Below, in pieces: positions 43,943 to 53,397 of a stretch of DNA of 64,000 bases. Within the stretch, counting starts at the first letter, position 1; each line of letters begins with the position of its first letter. The position numbers and the translations under genes were made by a program. The stretch spans positions 1 to 64,000 of the forward strand of contig JACKGW010000003.1 of the NCBI GenBank assembly GCA_020631815.1. Reading direction: 5' to 3'. The notes below the pieces were generated by a model. The model made no database searches. It was not told where the DNA came from and saw only the letters and a list, made by a program, of their open reading frames with translations. The DNA comes from Planctomycetota bacterium (GTDB lineage Bacteria > Planctomycetota > PLA2 > JAEUHO01).

Positions 43943-45547
43943 CTACCCGCGCCGCGCGGCAGGGCGGACTCCGGCCGGGGCCCCGTGGGCCCCGCCGCCG
44001 GGCGTCTCGATGCGCACGATGTCCCCGCGGTCCAGCCTCACGACACCGCGCGCAGCGAGCCGCCGACGCCGCCCGGCCCGGATCACCGCGATGCGGCCGG
44101 GCGCTCCCGGAGCCCCGCCCGCAACGCCCGGCGGCGCGGTCGCATGGCGGGTCATGAGGAAGGACGCCCGCGCGGGGACCAGCAGCTCGATCTCGCGCAC
44201 GAGGCCCGCCCCTCCGGGTGCAGCGCCGATCGCACGCGCGCCACGCCGCGTCCCATGGCGTCGCACGCGTACGGGCCAACGGCGCTCCAGCGTCTCCGCG
44301 GGCGTGGCCAGCGTGTTCGTCATGTGCTGCTGGATGGCATCGGGGCCGGGGCCCTCCGGCCCACCGCCCGCGCCGCCCGGCAGCGTCTCGTAGTAGACGG
44401 GGAACGCCGGCCCATCGGGCACGGGCCCGAACGTCCAGTTCGACATGCTGCCCGAGCCGGGGGCGGGGATGCGCCCCGGCCAGCACGCGGCGGCCGCCAG
44501 CCACAGCGCGTCGACGATGCGCTGGCTCGTCTCGACATTGCCTCCTGCAACGGGCTGCGGCGGCGGTGCGTCGAGGAGCGAGCCAGCAGGCACGCTCAGT
44601 CGCGCTGCTTCCAGCAACCCACCGTTGGGCGGCGTGTGCGGCGGCGCCAGGCACGCGAGCAGGTAGTAGACGGCGCTCTCCGTGACGGCGCGCGGCGCGT
44701 TGAGTCCATCGCCTACAGGCCCGGTCGTGCCCGCGAAGTCGACCGTGAGTCGCCCGCCGCGCTTGCCGAAGGCCACGCGGATCGTCGCCGGACGTCCCTG
44801 ACGGTCGTCCGCATCGAGCGCCACCTCGACGGTCGTCGACGCATCGGGCAGCGCGCGCAGCGCCTGCTCCACCATGCGCCGCGCATACGCGACGAGGTCG
44901 GCGCCTTCGCGCAACAGCGCGCCGACGCCCCCGCGGGACGCCGCGAGCTCGTGCAGACGCGCTTCGCCCCGCGCGAGGCTGCCGGCCTGGGCGCGCAGGT
45001 CGGCCTCGCGTTCGTCGGCGTGACGCACGTTGGCGAAGAACAGCGTTGCGAAGACGGGATCCAGCTCGTCGCCCCGAACGGCCACCAGCGGCGGGATCCG
45101 CACGCCCTCGGCGTGCACGTCGTCCTGCGGCGCCATGGATCCAGGTACCGCGCCGCCCACGTCTGCGTGGTGCGCGCGCACGGCGAGGTATCCGCAGGGC
45201 CTCGTGCGACCCGGCTCGAACACGCCGCGCACCAGCGTGAGGTCGGGCAGGTGCGACCCGCCCGCGTACGGGTCGTTGACGATCGCCGCTTCGCCCGGCG
45301 CCAGCTTCAGCGTTGCGCGCACCGCCTCGACGCTGCGCGGCATGGCACCCAGGTGCACGGGGATGTGGGCCGCGTGCGCCAGGAGGCGTCCGTCGGCGTC
45401 GAAGAGCGCCGCGCTCAGGTCACGGCGTTCCTTGATGTTGGGCGACACGGCCGTGCGGCGGCACGTGATGGCCACTTCCTCCGTGACGCTCTCGAGCAGG
45501 TCGCGCAGCACGGCAAGACGCACGGGGTCGAAGCGGCTGGCGCTCAT
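43943..45547 (-). CDS. hyuB: Hydantoinase B / oxoprolinase family subunit
   Basis: 534 residues from ATG 45547, which overlaps the stop of hyuA as ATGA. Family features in order: FDPVRLAVLRDLLESVTEEVAITCRRTAVSPNIKERRDLSAALFDADGRLLAHAAHIPVHLGAMPRSV, VNDPYAGGSHLPDLTLV, RAHHADVGGAVPGSM, PPNGGLLEAARLSVPAGSLLDA and the metal-site-like GGNVETSQRIVDAL. With HyuA it forms an ATP-dependent ring-opening enzyme for hydantoins, 5-oxoproline or related cyclic amides. The substrate is not predictable from sequence, and no transporter or amidase lies next to it. Confidence 0.92.
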   Translation of the reverse strand: MSASRFDPVRLAVLRDLLESVTEEVAITCRRTAVSPNIKERRDLSAALFDADGRLLAHAAHIPVHLGAMPRSVEAVRATLKLAPGEAAIVNDPYAGGSHLPDLTLVRGVFEPGRTRPCGYLAVRAHHADVGGAVPGSMAPQDDVHAEGVRIPPLVAVRGDELDPVFATLFFANVRHADEREADLRAQAGSLARGEARLHELAASRGGVGALLREGADLVAYARRMVEQALRALPDASTTVEVALDADDRQGRPATIRVAFGKRGGRLTVDFAGTTGPVGDGLNAPRAVTESAVYYLLACLAPPHTPPNGGLLEAARLSVPAGSLLDAPPPQPVAGGNVETSQRIVDALWLAAAACWPGRIPAPGSGSMSNWTFGPVPDGPAFPVYYETLPGGAGGGPEGPGPDAIQQHMTNTLATPAETLERRWPVRVRRHGTRRGARAIGAAPGGAGLVREIELLVPARASFLMTRHATAPPGVAGGAPGAPGRIAVIRAGRRRRLAARGVVRLDRGDIVRIETPGGGAHGAPAGVRPAARRG

Positions 45548-47517
45548 CGCGGCCCTCCGCCCACACCGAGATCCAGGTGCAGCACGCCGCGCGCATCGAC
45601 GCGGGCCACGGCGCCCTCGGGTACCCACGTCGTGGCCGTGGGCTCCTCGATGCGTGCCGGTCCGTGCACGCGGGCGCCGGCGGCCAGGTCGTCGCGCGTG
45701 ACGACCTCGATGCCGTGTGCATCGCGCGTGCCGCGCACCCGACGCCCACGCGGCTCCTGGGCAGCACGCCGCCGCGTGCGACGTTCGTCGGCGAGCGCGC
45801 GGGCCCGCAAGCGTACGACCTCCAGCGGGCGATCTGCGAGGTCGAAGCCGAACTCCGCGCGATGACGAGCGCGCGCACGCGCCTCGACGCCCGGGCCGTA
45901 GCGGACGATCACACCGTGCTCCTGGCCCGTGTGGCGCACTTCGGCGTCGACCGTGACTCGCACGGGCCCGCTCACGCGCCCCAGGCGCTTGCGTGCCGCC
46001 TGCCCAAGCGCTTTGGCCCGTGCTGCCAAGCGGGTCGCCGAACGAACGCCGGCCACGTCGTCCTCGACGTCGGCCACGCGCGGCGCGGACAGCGTGCCCG
46101 CTGCGGCGAACGTGCCGGGCGCCTGCGGCACCACGACGTGGCGCACGCCCAGTGCGCGCGCAGCTTCGGCCGCCAGCACGGGCCCTGCCCCACCGAACGC
46201 GACCAGTGCTGCCTCGCGCGGATCGCGTCCTTCGCGGGCCGAGACGGCACGCAGGGCGCGCGCCGTGGCGCCGGCCGCCACCAGGACGGCGCCGCGGCAG
46301 AGCGCCTCCACGTCGAGGCTCGCACGCTGCGCGACCCCGCGTGCCGCCGCGAGCGACGCGTCACGATCGAGGGCGACGTCCCCACCCGCGATGGCGGCCG
46401 GCACATGGCCGAGCAGCAGCCAGGCATCGGTCAGCGTGAACGGACCGCCGCGACCGTACGCAGCCGGACCGGGATCGGCCCCGGCGCTGGCGGGGCCCAC
46501 CGTGAGCGCACCGCCGGGATCGAGGTCGACCAGGCTCCCGCCCCCCGCGCCGACCGTGCGGATGCCCAAGGAGGCCACGCCCGCCCGCCAGGGCCCCACG
46601 TGCAGTCCGTCACCGGAGGCCGGGACGCCGCCTTCGATCCACACGACGTCGGTGCTCGTACCGCCCACGTCGAAGCCGATCGCGTGCTCGAGGCCGAGGT
46701 CGCGGGCCAGGCTGGCGGCCGCAACCGCTCCGGCTGCGGGCCCGGACACGAGCGTGCGCACCGGTTCGGCGGTGACGTCGGCCACGCTCATGCGGCCGCC
46801 GTCGCTGCGCAGGATCGTAAGCCCGCGCGCCAGCGGACCGAGCGCCTCCAGGCGGCCGACGTAGCCGCGCAGCAGCGGCGCCACGAAGGCGTCGAGGATG
46901 GACGTGATCGAACGTTCGACCTCCCGCGGCTCGGCCGACAGCCGTGCGCCCGAGGACACGGGCACGCCAAGCCGCGCCAGCGCCGCCACGACCGCCTCTT
47001 CGTGCCGCGGCTCGCGTGTGGCGTGCAGGAGCGTCACCGCAATCGCTTCCGGTCGGGCGCGCCCGACGTGCGCCACGAGGGCGTCCAGGGCCTCCGGCGT
47101 GATCGCCTCCAGCTCGGTCCCGTCGGCGGCCAGGCGGCCCGGCGCCTCGAACACGTGACGGGAGGCGACGAGCGGCGGCTCCCGACGAGGCTGGAGGGCG
47201 AACAGCTCGGCCCGGTCGCCTCGGCCGAGCAGCGGCGCCTCGGCGTGGCCTGCCGTGCCCACGAAGGCCACCCGGGCCCCGCGGCGGGTGAGGACGGCGT
47301 TGGTGCCGACGGTCGTTCCGTGGCGCAGGTCCACGCTCCGCCCGGCCGGCACGCGGGCGCGCTCCAGGGCTGCCCCGAACGCCCGTGCGGGATCGTCCGG
47401 CGTGCTCGGCACCTTGGCGTGGAGACGGCGGCCGCCGGCTTCCACCACCAAGTCGGTGAAGGTCCCCCCCGTGTCGATGCCGATACGGAGAGGGGCGTGT
47501 GCTGCCATCGACGTCAT
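45544..47517 (-). CDS. hyuA: Hydantoinase A / oxoprolinase family subunit
   Basis: 657 residues from ATG 47517; a GGTGGA-type site is just upstream, while the start three codons later has none. RIGIDTGGTFTDLVVE is the phosphate-binding signature of the ASKHA-like N-domain. HGTTVGTNAVLTRRGARVAF, ITPEALDALV, SSGARLSAEPREVERSITSILDAFV, GPAAGAVAAASLARDLGLEHAIGFDVGGTSTDV and LVAFGGAGPVLAAE complete the family pattern. It hydrolyses ATP to open the cyclic amide together with HyuB. Confidence 0.93.
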   Translation of the reverse strand: MTSMAAHAPLRIGIDTGGTFTDLVVEAGGRRLHAKVPSTPDDPARAFGAALERARVPAGRSVDLRHGTTVGTNAVLTRRGARVAFVGTAGHAEAPLLGRGDRAELFALQPRREPPLVASRHVFEAPGRLAADGTELEAITPEALDALVAHVGRARPEAIAVTLLHATREPRHEEAVVAALARLGVPVSSGARLSAEPREVERSITSILDAFVAPLLRGYVGRLEALGPLARGLTILRSDGGRMSVADVTAEPVRTLVSGPAAGAVAAASLARDLGLEHAIGFDVGGTSTDVVWIEGGVPASGDGLHVGPWRAGVASLGIRTVGAGGGSLVDLDPGGALTVGPASAGADPGPAAYGRGGPFTLTDAWLLLGHVPAAIAGGDVALDRDASLAAARGVAQRASLDVEALCRGAVLVAAGATARALRAVSAREGRDPREAALVAFGGAGPVLAAEAARALGVRHVVVPQAPGTFAAAGTLSAPRVADVEDDVAGVRSATRLAARAKALGQAARKRLGRVSGPVRVTVDAEVRHTGQEHGVIVRYGPGVEARARARHRAEFGFDLADRPLEVVRLRARALADERRTRRRAAQEPRGRRVRGTRDAHGIEVVTRDDLAAGARVHGPARIEEPTATTWVPEGAVARVDARGVLHLDLGVGGGPR

Positions 47518-47667
47518 TCCACCCGGGCGGAAGCCTGGGGGCCATGACCTGCCGGGAGCGCGCGTCAGGGCCTGCGTACGCCTGCCGTTCGCACGACCTG
47601 CCACCCCAGGAACCTCCAACCGCAGCGGGCGCCGGTATCCTGCCGGGTCGCATCCGCGGAGTCCCCC

Positions 47668-48348
47668 ATGGACATCGGTACGCCCCTGGCCGAGATCGTC
47701 CTGATGCTGGCGGCCTACTTGGTCGGCGGCATTCCCTTTGGTTGGATTCTCGCGCGCCTCGCCAAGGGCGTGGACTTGCGCAAGGTCGGAAGCGGCGGCA
47801 CGGGCGCCACCAACTGCTCACGCCTGTGGCAGGGCAAGGCGTCGGTCGGCATCTTCCTCTTCGTGTTCGCCCTCGACTTCGCGAAGGGCCTCTTCGGCGG
47901 CCTCTTCTCGATGGCAGCCGCCGACCACCTCGGGGCCAGCCTCGGCAGCGCATCGTCGGGCATCACGCTGCAGGTGCTCTGCGGCCTCGCCGCCGTGCTC
48001 GGCCACATCTTCACGCCGTACCTTCGCTTCAAGGGCGGCAAGGGCGTGGCCACGACCTTCGGTGTCGTCACGGCGCTGGCCCCGCTGTCCTCGCTCTGGG
48101 GCCTGGGTGCGTGGGGCATCCTCGTGGCCATCACGCGCTACATGAGCTTGGGCTCGATCGCCGCCGTCGTGGTAATCCCGCTCACCTACATCCTCGACAA
48201 CGGCTCGCAGGTGTTCCGCTCGCGCCTGGGCGTGTTGTTGTTCCTGCTCACGCTGGCCTTCGTCGTGGTGTGGCGTCACCGCGACAACATCCGGCGCATC
48301 CTCACGGGCCGCGAGCGCAAGGTCGGCGCCACCGACCAGCAGCTGTAG
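47668..48348 (+). CDS. plsY: Glycerol-3-phosphate acyltransferase PlsY
   Basis: 226 residues with about five membrane segments. Motifs in order: AAYLVGGIPFGWILARL, GSGGTGATNCSRLWQG, ALDFAKGL, GHIFTPYLRFKGGKGVATTFG and WRHRDNIRRIL. It transfers acyl from acyl-phosphate to glycerol-3-phosphate at the inner membrane, starting phospholipid synthesis. GGAG lies 6 bases before ATG 47668. gpsA, which makes its substrate, follows 7 bases later. Confidence 0.95.
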   Translation: MDIGTPLAEIVLMLAAYLVGGIPFGWILARLAKGVDLRKVGSGGTGATNCSRLWQGKASVGIFLFVFALDFAKGLFGGLFSMAAADHLGASLGSASSGITLQVLCGLAAVLGHIFTPYLRFKGGKGVATTFGVVTALAPLSSLWGLGAWGILVAITRYMSLGSIAAVVVIPLTYILDNGSQVFRSRLGVLLFLLTLAFVVVWRHRDNIRRILTGRERKVGATDQQL

Positions 48349-48355
48349 GACGAGC

Positions 48356-49381
<1,026 letters not shown>

Positions 49382-49388
49382 CGCGTCG

Positions 49389-51341
49389 CTACTCGATCCG
49401 GACCTTGCTCGTCCCGGGCAAGCGAAACGTGGTGACCTTGGCTCCCATCTGCAGGTGGTACTCACCAGCGACCAGACCATCCACGATGGCTCGCCCTTCG
49501 GCGCCTGGCTGCACCACCACCATGGATCGAAACATCGGCTCCCCCGTCGTACTGCGGAGGTGGGCCTGGGCTGTCACCCCCTCGATCTCCACGACGTAGA
49601 GGGTTGGGACTTCGACGCGGACACGCTGCATTCCCGGACGCACCCTGACCTCCTCTTCGGCGATCGGCATGCCGCCCCAGGGCCCTCTGGCGAGGGTGAG
49701 GCTCATCCGAAACGTGCCGGGCTGGACGCCCGTGACGACGGCGCGCCCCTCACCGTCTACCGGGGTGGAGGTGGGACGCATCATGTGCGCGGACTTGGAG
49801 TCCGTGGCCGCCACGAGCTGCACGCCGAGCCGACCTACGTAGCGATCGCCTTCCAAGCCCTCGACGACGACCTCCAACGTCGCAGGCTCCTCGAACCGGA
49901 CGTCGAACGTCGGCGCCTCACCAGCGGCGTACGACAGCAGCTGACGGCCTAGCTTGGCGTGCTCCACGGAGATGCGACAGGTGCCCTTCTCGCCCGAGGT
50001 GCCGTCCGAGGGGTGGAAGACCCAGTACTCGCCCTCGGGTCGGGTGACCACCGTGCCTCCCCCGCTGCTCATCGACCCCGAGTCGCTCTCGAACGATGTC
50101 GTGAAGGAGACGCCAGCCAGCGGCTTGCCGTCGGGACCGCGCACGCGAACCAGCGCGTACTCCTTGCGTGCGGTTGGCGGCAGCTTCAGCGTGAGCTCGT
50201 TCTGCCCAGGCTTCACGTCGACGGTCTGCGACACCAGCAGGGGGCCATTCCATCCTCGGTAGGCTCCGACCAGCCACGTTCCGGGCTCGAGGTCATAGCT
50301 CGTGTGGGTCAGGACGCTGCCCTGCTGGGGATGGAGATGCTCCCTGTCGTGGACGGACCCGAGCAGGGCCGGATCGGGACGCGCCCCGGAGGGCACACGA
50401 ATCTGGCGAAGGCTGACCTGCCCGACTTCCTCGCCGTCGGGAGGGACGACCGTCGTCTTCAGCACCGTGCGTTCGACAAGCTCCAAGCGGACGACAGGTG
50501 CGGGGCGGCCGACTTCCACCGTGACCTGCTCGGCTTGGGAGCGGAACAGCTCGCCGTCGCCAGCCGTTGCCGACACGTCCCAGGTTCCCACCTCGGCATC
50601 GACGTCGGGCCGATCGGGGCTCCAGCGTCCTCCGCGCGAGCTGCCGCCGTTGCGGAACGTGATCTGCGCCTTCTCGGGCACCGAGCCGTCAGGCATCACG
50701 ACCTCGATGCGGACCTGGGTTCGCTGCTTGGCCTTGAACTCCACGGTCGATCCCGGCTCGACCTCGGACGTGCTTCTCGAGGCGGACCGGATCTGCCAAC
50801 CATCCGCCTGCGCCCTGACCGAGTGTTTGGCCTGGGACAGGCCCTCGAGGCTGCAGGCACCCGAGGCGTCCGTCACGGCCTCGACAGCGGCTTCCTTCCC
50901 CCACCGCAAGCGATTGGCGTAGTCCAACAGGAGCTCCGCCGAGTCGATCTGATCCCGTGGCACATCCTGCCAAGACCGCACGAGGCTCTTGGGCATCTCG
51001 GGCACGCACAGCACCCGAACTCCCTGCACGCCGACACCCTCGTCCGTCTTCACGATCACGTCGATGCGCCCATCGCCGCGGGGCACGTCCAGGGCTGGCA
51101 GCTCCGCGAGGGCTCGTGCAAGCGGAGCAGCGGTCGCACTGGCGGAGGGAGGGGCTGCCAGGGTCGGTCCCTGGCTCCCGTGCAGCACGGCCCCGGGCGC
51201 CTCCACGCTGCTCGGCTCCGGGACCGAGGACGTCGTCAGCTCAGGTGCGGCACCGTCACCGCCCGACGACCCGACCACGTGACCGGCTCCGAATGCGGCG
51301 GCGAGCAGCACCAGCAAGATGATCCACCGAGGCGTGTTCAT
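49389..51341 (-). CDS. Anchored beta-sandwich repeat protein, tandem copy A
   Basis: 650 residues from ATG 51341 (GGGGAA site upstream; the GTG-type start at 51359 lies on it). N-terminal anchor IILLVLLAAAFGAGHVVGSSG, then ~60 residues of Ser/Pro/Ala linker. The rest is a series of beta-rich units: a Ser-rich helical stretch with RWGKEAAVEAVTDASGACSLEGLSQAKHSV, GSTVEFKAKQRTQVRIEVVMPDGS, LEPGTWLVGAYRG, KEYALVRVRGPDGKPLAGVSFTTSF, EGEYWVFHPSDG, VEGLEGDRYVGRLGVQLV, and a final FRLPGTSKVRIE. The units resemble carboxypeptidase-regulatory-like domains. It probably faces the periplasm. No catalytic motif seen. Followed downstream by convergent gpsA, 7 bases away. Confidence 0.75.
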   Translation of the reverse strand: MNTPRWIILLVLLAAAFGAGHVVGSSGGDGAAPELTTSSVPEPSSVEAPGAVLHGSQGPTLAAPPSASATAAPLARALAELPALDVPRGDGRIDVIVKTDEGVGVQGVRVLCVPEMPKSLVRSWQDVPRDQIDSAELLLDYANRLRWGKEAAVEAVTDASGACSLEGLSQAKHSVRAQADGWQIRSASRSTSEVEPGSTVEFKAKQRTQVRIEVVMPDGSVPEKAQITFRNGGSSRGGRWSPDRPDVDAEVGTWDVSATAGDGELFRSQAEQVTVEVGRPAPVVRLELVERTVLKTTVVPPDGEEVGQVSLRQIRVPSGARPDPALLGSVHDREHLHPQQGSVLTHTSYDLEPGTWLVGAYRGWNGPLLVSQTVDVKPGQNELTLKLPPTARKEYALVRVRGPDGKPLAGVSFTTSFESDSGSMSSGGGTVVTRPEGEYWVFHPSDGTSGEKGTCRISVEHAKLGRQLLSYAAGEAPTFDVRFEEPATLEVVVEGLEGDRYVGRLGVQLVAATDSKSAHMMRPTSTPVDGEGRAVVTGVQPGTFRMSLTLARGPWGGMPIAEEEVRVRPGMQRVRVEVPTLYVVEIEGVTAQAHLRSTTGEPMFRSMVVVQPGAEGRAIVDGLVAGEYHLQMGAKVTTFRLPGTSKVRIE

Positions 51342-51385
51342 GATGCGTTCCCCTTTCACGGGCCAAGCGTCCGGTGGCGAGTCGC

Positions 51386-53338
51386 CTACTTCACGGTCAC
51401 GACCGAGGTTCCGGGCAGTGAGAACTCGAATCGTTGGCCTCCCACCTGCAGCCGGTAGCTGCCTGCGGGCAGGCCATCGATCTCGACCGAACGACCCGCG
51501 GCGGGGGCGAGCCGGATGCCATGCGACCCTCGCTTGCCATCGAACTGATGGACCAAGATGGCGGATCGCTGCAGTCCCGCGATCTCGATCGAGTACAGGG
51601 CGGGCATCGCGACCGATACATCTTGGGAGCCGGACTCGAGGGTGACCGTGTCGATCGGAAACCAGACAGCGTCGTGCTCGCCGTGGGCAATGTGAGCCCT
51701 CACCTCGTAGGTGCCAGGCTGCAGGGGATCGAGGCGTAGGCGTCCTTCGAAGTCCAAGCGCGCAGGTCCCGTCTCATGGCGACTCGAGCCGGAGTCGGAC
51801 CTTGCCAAGGAAACACTGACGCGCCCGCGGTAGACGTCCTGATCGACGCCACGCACTCGGAGCAGACCGACCGCAGGTTCCTCGAACTTGACGTCGAAGA
51901 CCGCGTTGCGCGGATCCGCATAGGTCACGAGCTGACTGCCGTACTCCGGATGCGACACGCGGATGGACCACGTTCGCCTCTTGGCTTGCCCGCCGGACTC
52001 CACGTGGCGGACCCAGTACTCGCCGTCGGGACGCGCGCTGCTCATGGATCCACCGGTCGAGATGACGCCGTTCTCTCCACGCATGCTGGCACTGAAGCTC
52101 ACGCCCGCAAGCGGCCTCCCTTGTGCATCGCGCACGTGCAGGACGGCGTAGTCGGATCGGGACGGAGGTGGGAGCCCGATCTCCATGGCGTTGCGCCCGC
52201 TCTGCAGCTCGACGACCTTCGTCGAGATCGGCGGCGTGTCACGCCGCCCCCGATAGACGCCGACGATGTACCGTCCCGGCATCAGGTCGAAGACGTCAAA
52301 GCGAGCCGGGGTGCCATCGCGAACCACCGGCTCGCTCGTTGCGTCGTGGTCCTCGAGCAGTCGCTCGTCGGGTCGGTCGCCATCAGGCACCTGGACCAGC
52401 CTCACGTGCAGGGGACCCGTCTCGTACGCGTCGCAGAGGATGCATCCACGGAGCACTGTCCGCTCCTGCAGCTGCATCTGCACGTCGGGCGGTGGCTCGT
52501 CCCGCGACACCGAGACGACTTGCTTCGGGCTCGCGTACTCGGTGTCCACGCCAGCCAGGGCGCTCACCCCGTAGGTGCCCGGAGGCACCTCCGCGAGTGG
52601 ATGCGCCGGCCGCCATCCAACCGTCCTGCCGCCGTTGCTGGAGCGGAACTCGATGCGCGCACTCTCGGCGGGCGTCCTGTCCGGCATCAGGACGTCGGCG
52701 ACGATCCCCGTTCTGGGCGCCGCCACGAACTCGATCGCGGCATCGGGCGTGACGCTGTAGTACGCGCCCAGCTGTCCCTTGATGATCCACCCCTCGAGCT
52801 CGGCACTGACGTAGTGGGTGACGTCGCGGGCGCCCTCGATCCGGCAGCTTCCATCCTCGCTCGTCGTGGCCTGCAGGGTGGCCTCGTTCCGCCAGCGGAT
52901 CTGGTTGACCATATGGCGGAGGCGACGAGCGATATCCTCGCTGGTTTGTTCCGCGCTTGGCATGCCCTCGGGCCACTGAAGCGCTTGCGGCATCTCCGGC
53001 TGGGCCAGGACCACGACGCCAGCGAGCGGAAGTCCGCGATCCGTCACGACGCGTGCGTCGATGTGCTTCGTTCCAACGGGGATGTCCACCGGTGGCAGGG
53101 CCTCGATGGCTGCGACCAGGTCGGCGGGAACCTCCGCGAGCGATGCCCCCGCCGCAAGAGTAGGTGCCGCACCCTGCCGTCGGTCGCGGGACACAGGCGA
53201 GGGGTCTTCGTGACGCACGTCGACGTCGAGCAGCTGGCGAGCGTCCGGCGAGCTCGTGCGCTCTCCGCCGACGATGAAGCCACCTGCGAACGCCGCCCCC
53301 AACAGCGCGAGCAGGCCCACTAGCCGCTTGGCGTCCAT
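51386..53338 (-). CDS. Anchored beta-sandwich repeat protein, tandem copy B
   Basis: 650 residues from ATG 53338 with GGGGAG upstream. Anchor LLALLGAAFAGGFIVGGE, linker, then the same order of units as copy A: IRWRNEATLQATTSEDGSCRIEGA, DAAIEFVAAPRTGIVADVLMPDRTPAESARI, LMPGRYIVGVYRG, SDYAVLHVRDAQGRPLAGVSF, DGEYWVRHVESGG, VRGVDQDVYRGRVSVSLA, and a C-terminal SLPGTSVVTVK. Identity between copies is concentrated at these landmarks, so the duplication is old. The intergenic gap to copy A is about 45 bases. Confidence 0.75.
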   Translation of the reverse strand: MDAKRLVGLLALLGAAFAGGFIVGGERTSSPDARQLLDVDVRHEDPSPVSRDRRQGAAPTLAAGASLAEVPADLVAAIEALPPVDIPVGTKHIDARVVTDRGLPLAGVVVLAQPEMPQALQWPEGMPSAEQTSEDIARRLRHMVNQIRWRNEATLQATTSEDGSCRIEGARDVTHYVSAELEGWIIKGQLGAYYSVTPDAAIEFVAAPRTGIVADVLMPDRTPAESARIEFRSSNGGRTVGWRPAHPLAEVPPGTYGVSALAGVDTEYASPKQVVSVSRDEPPPDVQMQLQERTVLRGCILCDAYETGPLHVRLVQVPDGDRPDERLLEDHDATSEPVVRDGTPARFDVFDLMPGRYIVGVYRGRRDTPPISTKVVELQSGRNAMEIGLPPPSRSDYAVLHVRDAQGRPLAGVSFSASMRGENGVISTGGSMSSARPDGEYWVRHVESGGQAKRRTWSIRVSHPEYGSQLVTYADPRNAVFDVKFEEPAVGLLRVRGVDQDVYRGRVSVSLARSDSGSSRHETGPARLDFEGRLRLDPLQPGTYEVRAHIAHGEHDAVWFPIDTVTLESGSQDVSVAMPALYSIEIAGLQRSAILVHQFDGKRGSHGIRLAPAAGRSVEIDGLPAGSYRLQVGGQRFEFSLPGTSVVTVK

Positions 53339-53397
53339 CAAGAGCTCCCCGGGTCGCACCAGTCTACGGAATCAACGGGGTCCCGCCGATGGCCTCA

